In this document: positions 1-8,908 of the stretch, piece after piece
How the letters are laid out: every line of letters begins with the position of its first letter
Numbering within the stretch: the first letter of the stretch is position 1
Origin: Hassallia sp050875635
GTDB lineage: Bacteria > Cyanobacteriota > Cyanobacteriia > Cyanobacteriales > Nostocaceae
NCBI RefSeq assembly: GCF_050875635.1
Contig: NZ_JBPAOH010000012.1
Location: 1 to 64,000 of the forward strand
Reading direction: 5' to 3'
Length of the DNA stretch: 64,000 nucleotides
Notes under the pieces: generated by a model
Told to the model about the DNA's origin: nothing
Database searches by the model: none
Seen by the model: the letters and a program-made list of their open reading frames with translations, nothing else
Program-made: the position numbers and the translations under genes

Positions 1-371
1 TTGTTCAAATACCCCATAAAAAATTAGTTGACATGCTAATTTACAAAGGTGCTTTAAAAGGAATTAAAGTCTACACAAGGGAAGAGTCTTACACGAGTAA
101 AGCCAGCTTTCTTGATTTAGACACTATTCCTGATTATGGGAACAAACCTGAAACTTGGAAACCTTCAGGTCGTAGAATCAAGCGTGGTTTGTATCGTTCC
201 AAATCTGGCTTAATAAATGCCGATGTTAATGGAAGTTACAATATCTTAACAAAAGAATTCCCCGATGCTTTTAGCCAGGGGATATCAGGTTGCGTAGTTC
301 AACCAAGGTTAGTTAATATACCAGGATTTCTGCCTCTTCCTGCCAAGTGTAGGATTGCTTGTCCATTATAA
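1..371 (+). pseudogene. C-terminal part of a TnpB-like IS200/IS605 protein, cut by window edge
   Basis: The reading frame is already open at the left edge, so the 5' part lies outside the window. The translated tail carries the end of a TnpB-type RuvC nuclease: an EESYTSKASFLD stretch (RuvC-II glutamate region), then KRGLYRS and the final DVNGSYN motif with the RuvC-III aspartate. A very similar block (EEAYTSRASYLD ... DCNGSAN) recurs in the next tnpB copy downstream, so two related elements lay next to each other. No cysteine pairs of a zinc ribbon are visible between these motifs. No IS end hairpin was found right after the stop. Whether the missing 5' part is intact cannot be judged from here. 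Confidence 0.75.
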
Positions 372-403
372 ATACGAACTCAAACTGAGTAGATAGTTGA
401 TGT

Positions 404-1624
404 TTGAATATATTTGACTATGCGAAAGGCAACTATAAGTGTAGTACGACTTACCCAGAGCTAGACAAAGTTCTTAAAGATAGTCCACATTACAAAGCGA
501 TGGCTGCACAGTCAGCACAGCAAACACTTAAGACAGTAGGGGAGTCAATCACCAGTTACAACGGATTAGTTAACGCCTACTACAAAGGCGAAGTTGATAA
601 ACCATCATTCCCAAAGTACAGAAAGCGCGGTGGACTTGCAGCAGTAACGTTCCCACGCCAAGCACTCAATTATAAAGGTGGTCAATTTTACCCGTCAATT
701 AGCCGCCAAACCAAGCTGCACCTGTTGACCGAGATATCTTTGCAACTACCTGAGTTTATCGATTCAGACGCTCGTTAAGGAAGTGACGATACGTCCTTAC
801 TTGGGTGAGTTGTGGATTGATTGGGTTATTGATGATGGCAAACAGCCAATTCAAGTTAACCCAAACCTTGATTACACACAAGCTTGGAGTTTTGACCACG
901 GTGGCACTAATTGGTTAACAGGTGTTTCAACTCGTGGCAAAAGCCTAATTATTGATGGTCGTAAGCTTAAGGCGTTGAATCAAGGTTATTGTCGCTTGGT
1001 TGCCAAATATAAGCGGGGTAAATCTGATTTTTACTGGGATTCTAACCTTGACAAGGTGCAGCGCAAACGGAACAACCAAATGCGTGAGGCGGTTAACAAA
1101 GCTGCTAGGTTTATTATTAACCAGTGCTTAAATGACCGCATTGGAAACCTTGTCATTGGCTGGAATGACGGTCAGAAGAATGGTTCAAATATGGGCAAGC
1201 GTGGTAATCAGAATTTTGTGGTCATTCCCACAGGAAGATTAATTGCAAGATTAAAACAACTTTGTCCAGAATACGGAATTGTACTCACAATTACTGAGGA
1301 AGCATACACTTCAAGAGCCTCTTACCTGGATGGCGATAGCCTCTACAAGCATGGTGAAAAACCCGCAGGATGGAAACCGTCAGCGTCATTGCGGTAAAGC
1401 GCGGTATGTACAAAAGTCGTGATGGTCACATCATTAATGCAGATTGCAATGGTAGTGCCAACATCATGAGAAAAGTAGCCACACAGCTGGGATTAAACTT
1501 AGCCGAGGTGGGTAGGGCATCTTTGACAGTGCCACAACGATATGACTTGTTTACGCGATTAAATAAATCATATCGTAAACGTTGCGTAGCCCGGATTCTA
1601 TCCGGCGCAGCAGCATCAGTTTAG
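404..1624 (+). pseudogene. tnpB: TnpB-like RNA-guided nuclease gene with two frameshifts
   Basis: One tnpB-type protein can be followed through three frames. The first part (to about 770) gives the N-terminal half, including PSFPKYRKRG. An extra base near 770 throws it into a stop. Reading resumes in the next frame (from about 771, LVKEVTIRPYLGELWIDW) through the RuvC-I-like SFDHGG stretch and EEAYTSRASYLD. A second shift near 1385-1397 is needed to reach KRGMYKSRDG and the RuvC-III motif INADCNGSAN. The true N-terminus before about 404 is missing. No tnpA transposase is present. TnpB proteins are nucleases guided by an RNA made from the element's right end; this copy cannot make an intact protein unless the shifts are sequencing errors. 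Confidence 0.85.
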
Positions 1625-1658
1625 AATCCCCCGTGTTTCCAACTGGGGGAGATGTCAA
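1625..1658 (+). mobile_element. IS200/IS605-type right end hairpin with terminal TCAA
   Basis: Directly after the tnpB stop is a small hairpin, TCCCCC (1627-1632) pairing with GGGGGA (1645-1650), followed by GATGTCAA ending at 1658. This matches the usual right-end layout of cyanobacterial IS200/IS605 elements: a G/C hairpin just before a tetranucleotide such as TCAA at the cleavage site. In intact elements this 3' region is also the source of the omega RNA, and the bases after TCAA would be the guide. Element end and sequence layout are seen; RNA function is inferred from the family. Confidence 0.6.
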
Positions 1659-1824
1659 CAGAGTGTATTCCACGCAACCGAAAACCCTTATAAAGTACTT
1701 AGTCTCAACAAGCACACAATTGACATGGGGTAGCAATACACGGTACTGATGATTCAACAGTTAAATTTTTGAAGATGAAAAATTTGATTAATTGCAAGTT
1801 TCATCAGCATAAGGAGGGGTGGTA

Positions 1825-2793
1825 ATGGATGTCAGCTTAATCGTTTCCAATATCCTGAATCCGCCAGTCTTATTTTTCTTTCTGGGGATGACTGCTGTTT
1901 TTGTCAAGTCCGATCTAGAAATTCCGGCACCAGTACCCAAACTCTTTTCGCTTTATCTGCTGTTTGCGATTGGTTTTAAAGGGGGGGTAGAACTGATCAA
2001 AAGCGGTATCACTCAGGAAGTAGTGCTAACGCTGATTGCAGCGATGTTGATGGCTTGTTTTGTGCCAATTTACTCGTTTTTTATCCTGAAGCTGAAGCTG
2101 GATACTTACGATGCGGCGGCGATCGCAGCAACCTACGGCTCTATTAGTGCTGTCACCTTCATCACTGCTAGTGCCTTTCTTAATGAGCTTGGCATTAATT
2201 ATGATGGCTACATGGTCGCAGCCCTTGCCCTGATGGAATCTCCAGCGATTATTGTTGGTCTGCTCTTGGTGAATATATTTACCGCCGATGAAAAGCGGGA
2301 CTTTTCTTGGACGGAAGTCTTACAAGAGGCGTTTCTCAATAGTTCAGTTTTTCTTTTAGTCGGTAGCCTCCTGATTGGTGTCTTAACAGGAGAACATGGT
2401 TGGCACGTATTAGAACCCTTTGCTCAAGGCATGTTTTATGGTGTTCTCACCTTCTTTTTGCTGGACATGGGACTAGTCGCAGCCAGAAGAATTAAAGACT
2501 TGCAAAAAACCGGATTTTTTCTCATTTCATTTGCGATACTAATTCCAATACTCAATGCGAGCATTGGGTTGGTGATTGCCAAAGTTATCGGTATGCCTCA
2601 GGGAGATTCACTTTTGTTTGCTGTGTTATGTGCCAGCGCGTCTTATATCGCTGTCCCAGCTGCAATGCGGATGACTGTTCCAGAAGCGAACCCCAGCCTG
2701 TACGTTTCTACCGCTCTGGCAGTAACATTCCCGTTCAACATTATCGTGGGAATTCCGTTATACCTGTACGGAATCAACCTGTTTTGGAGGTAA
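1825..2793 (+). CDS. sbtA: SbtA-type sodium-dependent bicarbonate transporter
   Basis: A 322-residue integral membrane protein, made of about ten hydrophobic segments, of the SbtA (DUF897) family that imports HCO3- with Na+ across the plasma membrane for the CO2-concentrating mechanism. Recognisable stretches are NPPVLFFFLGM at the N-terminus, FAIGFKGGVEL in the first half, and CASASYIAVPAAMR near the C-terminus. It is somewhat shorter than the well-studied Synechocystis SbtA (about 370 residues), mainly in the central loop. The ATG at 1825 was chosen over an upstream GTG at 1819 because AAGGAGG at 1811-1817 sits 7 bases before it. The next gene begins 4 bases after its stop and encodes the SbtB partner, which supports the assignment. 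Confidence 0.92.
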   Translation: MDVSLIVSNILNPPVLFFFLGMTAVFVKSDLEIPAPVPKLFSLYLLFAIGFKGGVELIKSGITQEVVLTLIAAMLMACFVPIYSFFILKLKLDTYDAAAIAATYGSISAVTFITASAFLNELGINYDGYMVAALALMESPAIIVGLLLVNIFTADEKRDFSWTEVLQEAFLNSSVFLLVGSLLIGVLTGEHGWHVLEPFAQGMFYGVLTFFLLDMGLVAARRIKDLQKTGFFLISFAILIPILNASIGLVIAKVIGMPQGDSLLFAVLCASASYIAVPAAMRMTVPEANPSLYVSTALAVTFPFNIIVGIPLYLYGINLFWR

Positions 2794-2797
2794 TAAT

Positions 2798-3109
2798 ATG
2801 CACCTAGTTAAGAAGATAGAAATTATTGCCAACTCCTTTGAGCTAGGCAAAATTTTAGATCGTTTAGACAAGTCAGGTGTACACGGTCACATTGTGATTC
2901 GCAATGTTGCTGGTAAAGGATTGCGAGGAACCGCAGAAGATTTAGACATGACAATGCTCGATAATGTTTACGTTATCGCGTTTTGTATGCCAGAGCAAAT
3001 CAAGCCTGCAATCGAAAACATCAGACCACTGCTCAACAAATTTGGGGGTAGCTGTTACATCTCAGATGTAATGGAGATTCGCTCTACAAAATGTGTGGCG
3101 TCACTGTAA
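2798..3109 (+). CDS. sbtB: SbtB, PII-like regulator of the bicarbonate transporter
   Basis: A 103-residue protein of the PII-like SbtB family. These trimeric proteins bind adenine nucleotides, including cAMP and AMP, and associate with SbtA at the membrane to control bicarbonate uptake. The start is typical (KKIEIIANSFELGKILDRLD), with the T-loop region GLRGTAEDLDMT and a C-terminal tail. Only one cysteine (RSTKCVAS) remains at the tail, where many SbtB proteins have a CGPxGC redox loop, so redox switching through a disulfide loop is probably absent. The ATG follows GGAGG with short spacing and lies 4 bases after sbtA, so the two are almost certainly co-transcribed and translationally linked. 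Confidence 0.9.
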   Translation: MHLVKKIEIIANSFELGKILDRLDKSGVHGHIVIRNVAGKGLRGTAEDLDMTMLDNVYVIAFCMPEQIKPAIENIRPLLNKFGGSCYISDVMEIRSTKCVASL

Positions 3110-3125
3110 GAGGCTCATAAATCTA

Positions 3126-3848
3126 ATGAAGCATTTCATAGACCGTCGTGACTTTTTGAAGTTAGGGGTTACGGGAGCATTTGGGATGATGGTAACTGCC
3201 GCTGATTTACTTTGGCAGGTCGAACAGGCTAAAGCCGCCGGATTGCCAAATGGCTCTTTAGCTATCCCTCAATCTCTTAGTGCCGATGCTGTGCTGCAAA
3301 AGTTGATCGAAGGAAATCAGCGGTTTGTGCAACATAAACCTGAATATCCCGATCAATCTGCGGCTCGATTGCAGGAAGTCGCTCAAGCTCAACATCCATT
3401 TGCAACTATCCTTAGTTGTGCTGATTCACGGGTGCCGGCAGAAATTATTTTCGATCAAGGCATTGGAGACATCTTTGATGTACGGGTTGCTGGAAATATT
3501 GCCACGCCGGAAACACTCGGCAGTATTGAATATGCGGTTGTACTGTTAGGCACGCCGTTAGTGATGGTGCTGGGTCATGAACGATGCGGGGCAGTCACCG
3601 CAGCTGTACAAAACGAATCGCTGCTGGGCGAAATTGGTAGCTTTGTGAAAGCAATCAAGCCAGCCGTGAAAAGAGTCAAGGATCGACCAGGCGATGCGGT
3701 TGATAACGCTGTGGTGGCAAATGTGCAATATCAAATTGAACGGTTGAAGCGATCGAAGCTATTAACTGAACAGATCGAGGCGGGCAAGTTAAAAATTGTG
3801 GGGGGTCGTTATGACTTGGATACAGGCAGTGTGACTATGATTACCTAA
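3126..3848 (+). CDS. Tat-exported beta-class carbonic anhydrase
   Basis: A 240-residue beta-carbonic anhydrase that interconverts CO2 and HCO3-. Zinc ligands are visible as CADSR (Cys98, Asp100, Arg102) and HERC (His151, Cys154). The N-terminus carries RRDFLKLG followed by a hydrophobic stretch and AKAAG, a textbook twin-arginine signal, so the enzyme should be exported folded to the periplasm or thylakoid lumen, as in EcaB-type enzymes. The ATG at 3126 was chosen because it starts just before the Tat motif. The gene begins 16 bases after sbtB in the same direction and probably belongs to the same transcript, placing an external carbonic anhydrase with a bicarbonate pump. Confidence 0.9.
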   Translation: MKHFIDRRDFLKLGVTGAFGMMVTAADLLWQVEQAKAAGLPNGSLAIPQSLSADAVLQKLIEGNQRFVQHKPEYPDQSAARLQEVAQAQHPFATILSCADSRVPAEIIFDQGIGDIFDVRVAGNIATPETLGSIEYAVVLLGTPLVMVLGHERCGAVTAAVQNESLLGEIGSFVKAIKPAVKRVKDRPGDAVDNAVVANVQYQIERLKRSKLLTEQIEAGKLKIVGGRYDLDTGSVTMIT

Positions 3849-4128
3849 TTAGGCAGAGGTTACAATACACACTGGCTATTCAGCCTGATTGAACTTGTAA
3901 GGAGGTGTAACGTTTCCAAAGTTCAATAATTTTGTGTGTAACGTTGGGTGTAATGTCAAGCTCGGTTGTACTGAGTAGGTAAGGCTTCAGAAAAGTGAAA
4001 TTGAGCGATAAATCGCTCACTACGAAAACATCAAAATTAATCACACATACCACTAAGTATGGGCAAGCTTGACATTTACGCCTAACAATTACGATACTGT
4101 ATCGTATCGTTAATAATTGGTGCAAATT
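3849..4128 (+). promoter_or_regulatory. Intergenic region with two palindromes, possible operator
   Basis: Two inverted repeats are visible. TGAGCGAT (4002-4009) pairs with ATCGCTCA (4012-4019) across two bases. Closer to the next gene, ACGATAC (4091-4097) and GTATCGT (4099-4105) form a 15-base near-palindrome, with a further TATCGT copy overlapping it. The second lies 24 bases before the ATG at 4129, where a repressor site would be expected. No T-tract follows either repeat, so a terminator is unlikely. Confidence 0.35.
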
Positions 4129-4617
4129 ATGAGGCGTACTCGTCCCCAATATACTGATAAAAGCAGCACTCAAACCCTACGGCAAGGAATCGAAGAGTTT
4201 TACGCAGTAAATCCACATCTGACCAATCCAAGTCAAATGCCGCCGGATTTTGCGAAAATCTTAATTGCTCATGATGTTACGCATGTCATCTTGGGCTGCG
4301 ATACCGATATGTATGACGAACTGAGACTTTTGCCATTGTGCTTTTTAACCAGTGACTTCAAGTTTCGTGACTATTTACGGGAGCGAAAAAACCCGGCTGT
4401 TGATGTGATGTATAAAGATTTGGTAAAGCAACACGGGCTGCTGTGGTTATATAGCTCAATATTTGTTGTATTGCCGCGATTATTGCCACAAGTTGTGGTA
4501 ATGTGGTTCAAAACTCGCGGAACACGCAAGTACTATCCATTTTTTGATTTTGAACCTCTACTTGACCGTTCTCTGTTAGAGATTCGCTCCTGTTTTAACC
4601 TGTTACCACTGCTTTGA
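4129..4617 (+). CDS. Conserved hypothetical protein with HDxxH motif (possibly Coq4-like)
   Basis: A 162-residue protein of unknown function. The clearest feature is AHDVTHVILG at residues 47-56, a histidine-aspartate-histidine pattern that resembles the metal-binding HDxxH of the ubiquinone-biosynthesis Coq4 family; this is a weak resemblance only. A hydrophobic stretch (LWLYSSIFVVLPRLLPQVVV) may be membrane-associated, followed by PFFDFEPLLDRSLLEIR. The ATG at 4129 is preferred to an upstream TTG at 4117, though no strong ribosome binding site precedes either. It stands alone, downstream of the carbon-uptake genes and behind a palindromic site. Confidence 0.55.
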   Translation: MRRTRPQYTDKSSTQTLRQGIEEFYAVNPHLTNPSQMPPDFAKILIAHDVTHVILGCDTDMYDELRLLPLCFLTSDFKFRDYLRERKNPAVDVMYKDLVKQHGLLWLYSSIFVVLPRLLPQVVVMWFKTRGTRKYYPFFDFEPLLDRSLLEIRSCFNLLPLL

Positions 4618-4880
4618 TGCAGCTATTCAAAATATTAACCGATCGGGGGTAATGCGATAAGCCTAACGGCATAGCTTCGCTTACCGCGCTCTTTTTCTTT
4701 GATTACCGTAAGAAGTGTCCGACAATAATTAAAGCTGAATGAATCCAAAAAGCTTTGCAAACTAAAGAATTAGCCAGCTTAACCCAGGTAGTTATTTGAA
4801 AATTGAGATACAGAGGTAAATTTTCCCTAATCCCGATAAAGTGGAATGAAGGAGAAACAGTTTGATAAAAAATTCAGGAC

Positions 4881-5141
4881 ATGGAAAATTCTGCCGAACA
4901 ACCACAACCTTTAAAATTACAAGCTGCTGCTATTCGCAGTTTGCCAACTCTGAATTTTGGTGACTCTGGTGACTCTGTAAAAGTCTTACAGCGGCTTTTA
5001 TCACAGAATGGCTACCCTGTTCGAGTTGATGGAAATTTTGGTGCGTTAACAGAAACAGCCGTCAAAGCCTTTCAAAGCCGGCATAACTTAACTGCGGATG
5101 GAGTAGTCGGTTCCAGGACTTGGCGTGAGTTGACAAGCTAG
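4881..5141 (+). CDS. Small peptidoglycan-binding-domain protein
   Basis: An 86-residue protein that is almost entirely one PG_binding_1 domain (residues about 22-83): LNFGDSGDSVKVLQRLL, then VDGNFGALTETAVKAFQ and DGVVGSRTWRELT. Such domains bind cell-wall peptidoglycan. There is no signal peptide or catalytic domain, which is unusual for a wall-binding module; it may be a trimmed relative of the larger paralogue 600 bases downstream, whose C-terminal domain is nearly the same. Stop codon at 5139-5141. Confidence 0.8.
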   Translation: MENSAEQPQPLKLQAAAIRSLPTLNFGDSGDSVKVLQRLLSQNGYPVRVDGNFGALTETAVKAFQSRHNLTADGVVGSRTWRELTS

Positions 5142-5708
5142 TTAACAATTAAAAATTAAAAAGAATTAACCCATCAATCAAATAAGAGGTTGGGAAATTA
5201 GGATGCGTTGTGTTTTTTAACAAATTTAAAACACAATTATTTATTTTGTCATTAATATTTAAAATTTATTTATTATAAAAATCTGACTCACCTACCACCC
5301 ATAGTGCATGAAGGCAAAAGGGAGGAAAGCTTATTTTACAAGCTTTTCAACTGGATAGTTATTTGTGCCACGCTGCAAAGCGGGATTTTTATGCTCTCAA
5401 GCTTATTGATGGGTAATAGGTTTGACAGAATTATTTTACCAAGAGAGATAAAATTGTACAAAGTTTAATAATCGACTCATTAGACAAGAGTGACAAGTTT
5501 AGAGATTTAGACCAGACTTGTGTGTGAATAATCGACTTATCCGTCTATCCCACATTTTTCTAAACCAGATATTAGAAGTGCAAATACTTAATAAATGATT
5601 TTATCGCCAAAATAATTACATTTTTTTAACTTATAGCTACGCATTATTCCTGAGGAACAACTATTTTGTCTGTCAAGGGAAATATGGGTGTTAGTAAAAT
5701 GAAATACG
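5142..5708. other. AT-rich gap between the two peptidoglycan-binding genes
   Basis: No coding region, RNA gene or clear repeat was recognised. The sequence is strongly AT-rich with short runs such as TTTATTTATTATAAAA around 5265 that could hold promoter elements, but no convincing -35/-10 pair was identified. Confidence 0.4.
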
Positions 5709-6359
5709 ATGAGTCATATTGGTCTGCTGATGACCGGTGTCTTAACAACAGGACAACCGTCTTTGCCCAAGTTACCCGTACAGCCATTATTTCAGTCAGA
5801 CAAGCCGGTGCAGCAGTCAACAGAGGAACGGTCAAATGATGTCGTTGCCGCTACTGAAATCACACCGCCTGAATTTATACAGCTAGATGATAATCTCCAA
5901 GTCGCCCACTCACCGCTGAATGAAGAGCAGCAAAATATACTAAGTGATTTAACTGAAAAAATCAAGTCAATACAATCTAAATTTTCCCATGTAGGAAAGG
6001 ACACCGCCGTAGAAGGCTGGACGCTGGGGGAAATTTCGGTTGTCGCTGCTGTGAATTCTCTGATTGTAAAAGAAGATGAACAAAGTAGTGATGAGTTAGT
6101 TATTGGGCGATCGCCAAAACTAAAACCAAACCTAAAACCCAAATTTACTAACCAAAATCTGCCAACTCTGGGTTTTGGTAGCTCAGGTGTTTCTGTCAAA
6201 GTTTTGCAACGCCTATTATTATCTAACGGCTATGCTGTTCGAGTTGATGGAGTTTTCGGTGCGCTGACAGAAAGTGCTGTTAAAGCCTTTCAAAATCGGC
6301 GGAATTTAGGTGTAGATGGAGTTGTTGGTTCTAGAACTTGGCGCGAGTTAACTAGGTAG
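5709..6359 (+). CDS. Peptidoglycan-binding-domain protein with long N-terminal linker
   Basis: A 216-residue protein with a C-terminal PG_binding_1 domain (about residues 154-214: LGFGSSGVSVKVLQRLL ... VDGVFGALTESAVKAFQ ... GVVGSRTWRELT). It is closely similar to the 86-residue protein upstream, so the two arose by duplication. The first 150 residues are polar and probably disordered, with a short SDLTEKIKSIQSKF helix in the middle. The N-terminus is only weakly hydrophobic and no clear signal peptide is seen. The ATG at 5709 was taken as start. Likely role is attachment to the cell wall; no enzymatic domain is visible. Confidence 0.8.
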   Translation: MSHIGLLMTGVLTTGQPSLPKLPVQPLFQSDKPVQQSTEERSNDVVAATEITPPEFIQLDDNLQVAHSPLNEEQQNILSDLTEKIKSIQSKFSHVGKDTAVEGWTLGEISVVAAVNSLIVKEDEQSSDELVIGRSPKLKPNLKPKFTNQNLPTLGFGSSGVSVKVLQRLLLSNGYAVRVDGVFGALTESAVKAFQNRRNLGVDGVVGSRTWRELTR

Positions 6360-6457
6360 TTAGGAGGCGCGGAGGAGCGGAGGCGCGGAGTTAAAACAGA
6401 GACAGAAGATAGAGCAATTTTTTCATTACTCACCCCTCACTATTCACTCCGAATTCC

Positions 6458-6486
6458 GTACAGACGTTCCGGCGGAACGTCTCTAC
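6458..6486. repeat. Palindromic repeat, GTACAGACGTTCC type
   Basis: GTACAGACGTTCC pairs with GGAACGTCTCTAC around a 3-base centre. The same 28-31-nt palindrome, with changing centres, occurs at 30676-30703, 32759-32788 (degenerate), 39075-39103, 47099-47126, 54247-54274 and 63657-63687. Here it lies just downstream of the convergent susA stop and could act as a transcript end. Confidence 0.75.
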
Positions 6487-6496
6487 TCCTAACTTT

Positions 6497-8908
6497 TTAC
6501 CGATACTTATGCTGTTCTAAAATTTGTTGCGCTCTTGGCTTGTAAATCAAATAGAACAAAGTCTCAATGTAGCGCAACAAATCCTCCCGATTTTCCTTAG
6601 AGTTAAAGTTCCAGAAGCCATAAATTCGTGCTAATGATAGCAGCTTGGTAGTGTGAATTTTCCAAGTGTAGGTGCTATAAACTCGGTTAATACCTTGCTG
6701 AGAAATTTCATTCCAATAGTTCGGATTTTGTTCGCACTTCAGCACAAATTCGAGAATTTTTTCGGCAGTCTCTTCTAAATTTGTGGGGTTAATGTAAAAG
6801 CCATTAACTTTATTTTGGATAATTTCCAAAGGACCACCAAACTGAGTCGCAAAAGTTGGCAATCCAGAAATCATTGCTTCCAAAATAGTCAAACCGAAAG
6901 CTTCAAATAAAGCTGGCTGGACAAAGACTCCTTGATGGTCAGCAATTACTCGGTAAACTTCACCTGATTGACCTTTAGACAAACGCACACCTAACCAACG
7001 AATCTTGCCATGAAGATTGTATTGTTCGATGATGTTGTAAAGTTTGATAATTTCGTCGCGTTCTTCGTTGTCGCCTGATTCTTCAACACGCAACTTCCCG
7101 GCGATTAAAATTAAGTTGAAATGCTCTTGCAATTCTGGGCTTTTACCAAAGCATTCAGCTAAACCTGTCATGTTCTTAATGCGGTCGAGACGTGCCATTG
7201 AAAACAGCGGTCGCTTGTTGGGGTCGTCGAGTCTGCCAAATATTTGGGAAGAGTCGTCTAAGGTAAAGAGCATTTCTTCAAGTCTCAGGCGATCGCTTTC
7301 TACGCGGTCTTCATTACGTGTATAGGGGAAATAAGCATTTTCATTTACTCCCGGCGGTACGACATTGAACTTGGGACTAAACAGTTCAATTCCATTTACC
7401 ACATGATACAAATCTGGCATGGTGAAGCATTTGTAAGACTCATATTGTCCCACACTATCGGGCGTGCCGACAATTTCTTGATAGGTGCTGCTGATGATGA
7501 AGTTAGCAGCATTCATCGCAATTAAATCAGCAGTAAACTGCAAGGAAAAATGATATTTATCCTCCAAATCATTCCAGTAAAGGTTACTGAACAAGTATTT
7601 GGACTTTTCCAAAGCGTGGGCAATGTTACACTGCGTTACTTTCAAACGCCGCGCTAAGAGAAATGCCACTAAATTTCCATCAGTATAGTTACCTACAATT
7701 AAGTCAGGTTTACCTTGAAATTCTGCCAGCAATTCTTTTTCAGAATCAATCGCGAAAGTTTCTAGATAGGGCCAAAACTCAAATCGAGAAATCCAGTTTT
7801 GCGTCATGTTGGGATTAAATTCCCGCAGAGGTACGCGCAAAATCCAGGCATTTTCGGTGCCATAGACTTTTTCTAAACGTTGGTTACAAAGAGTGCCATC
7901 ACTGTTGGGTATTAAGCGGGTGAGGATAATTACTTTTGGCTCAACATTGAGTTTTTCTAAGCCAGCTAAGATGGCATCTTCTTGTAACTGTTGTTCGAGA
8001 GTTTTTGCTTGGTCGAGGACGTAAACTACTTGACCGCCGGTATCGGGACGTCCTAGAACTCCTTCTTGTCCAAACCAACCGTGAGCTGACACCAAGACGA
8101 TTTTAAAAATCATCGGGATGCGAGAGATAAAGGCTTCTAGGGTTTGGGGGTCGGGAGAGTCGATTAATTCATCGAGAATTTCTAAGGTTTCGCGCACGCG
8201 AGAAGCGGTGTTACCCCAACCCGGTTCAAAGCCCATCATTTGCAATTGAAAGCGGAATTCTTCATAGGATTCATCATTTGGGCGATCGCTTACAAATCCG
8301 ATAGCTTTTTTAAGTTGTTCGGAAAGTTGCTGCTGTGTTTGAATGCGATCGTTAATCAGCAGTTGGATACCGTTGTATTGGTGCAAGCGCAGAAAATTAA
8401 ACAAGCCTTCTAGCCATTGCTTCGCATCTTGGAACAACTTGCTGGAGAGATAACGGTTGAGGTACTGCACCCCTTTGCCAATATTTTTCGGGTCGCGAAT
8501 TGTCGGGGTGTAGTCGTAAAATGGACCGAAATCCAATTCTAGCAGGTCGCCTTCGTTGGGATGAAATCGGTTTACTAGGCGATCGCGCAGATCCAAAAGT
8601 TCGTCCACCGATATCGATTCTACACTCAAGTCTTCCGTCAGCCGATAAACTTCTTGGCTGGCTATTTTCGGGCGAAAAATGAAACAGAGATTTGTACCAT
8701 CCTGAATAATTTCCTGAGTATAGTAAATTAGCTTGCCTAAAAGCGAAGAACTATCTTGCTTGTGGTATTTAGAGCAAAATTCACTGTACACATTCAGGAT
8801 GTCGTTTCGTAGCAAATACCCCTTTTCTTGGCTGCGTAACTCGCTAATAAACGAACGCAAATCGCTTTTTTCTTCACTGTTCAAGACTGCATGAATCAAT
8901 TCAGACAT
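6497..8908 (-). CDS. susA: Sucrose synthase
   Basis: An 803-residue sucrose synthase, the length expected for the cyanobacterial and plant enzyme. It catalyses the reversible reaction sucrose + (A/U)DP = fructose + ADP/UDP-glucose and in heterocystous cyanobacteria mainly cleaves sucrose. The N-terminal regulatory part is followed by a GT-B glycosyltransferase core starting near SAHGWFGQEGVLGRPDTGGQ. The donor-site E-x7-E motif is seen in EAFGLTILE, with SMARLDRIKNMTGL shortly before it. The start at 8908 has GGAG five bases upstream. It is a single gene on the minus strand with a long AT-rich upstream region. Confidence 0.95.
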   Translation of the reverse strand: MSELIHAVLNSEEKSDLRSFISELRSQEKGYLLRNDILNVYSEFCSKYHKQDSSSLLGKLIYYTQEIIQDGTNLCFIFRPKIASQEVYRLTEDLSVESISVDELLDLRDRLVNRFHPNEGDLLELDFGPFYDYTPTIRDPKNIGKGVQYLNRYLSSKLFQDAKQWLEGLFNFLRLHQYNGIQLLINDRIQTQQQLSEQLKKAIGFVSDRPNDESYEEFRFQLQMMGFEPGWGNTASRVRETLEILDELIDSPDPQTLEAFISRIPMIFKIVLVSAHGWFGQEGVLGRPDTGGQVVYVLDQAKTLEQQLQEDAILAGLEKLNVEPKVIILTRLIPNSDGTLCNQRLEKVYGTENAWILRVPLREFNPNMTQNWISRFEFWPYLETFAIDSEKELLAEFQGKPDLIVGNYTDGNLVAFLLARRLKVTQCNIAHALEKSKYLFSNLYWNDLEDKYHFSLQFTADLIAMNAANFIISSTYQEIVGTPDSVGQYESYKCFTMPDLYHVVNGIELFSPKFNVVPPGVNENAYFPYTRNEDRVESDRLRLEEMLFTLDDSSQIFGRLDDPNKRPLFSMARLDRIKNMTGLAECFGKSPELQEHFNLILIAGKLRVEESGDNEERDEIIKLYNIIEQYNLHGKIRWLGVRLSKGQSGEVYRVIADHQGVFVQPALFEAFGLTILEAMISGLPTFATQFGGPLEIIQNKVNGFYINPTNLEETAEKILEFVLKCEQNPNYWNEISQQGINRVYSTYTWKIHTTKLLSLARIYGFWNFNSKENREDLLRYIETLFYLIYKPRAQQILEQHKYR

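Noticed and set aside
3880..4173. A 97-codon open frame on the minus strand
   Set aside because: It overlaps the palindromes and the start of the 4129 gene, has no ribosome binding site and no protein-like pattern.
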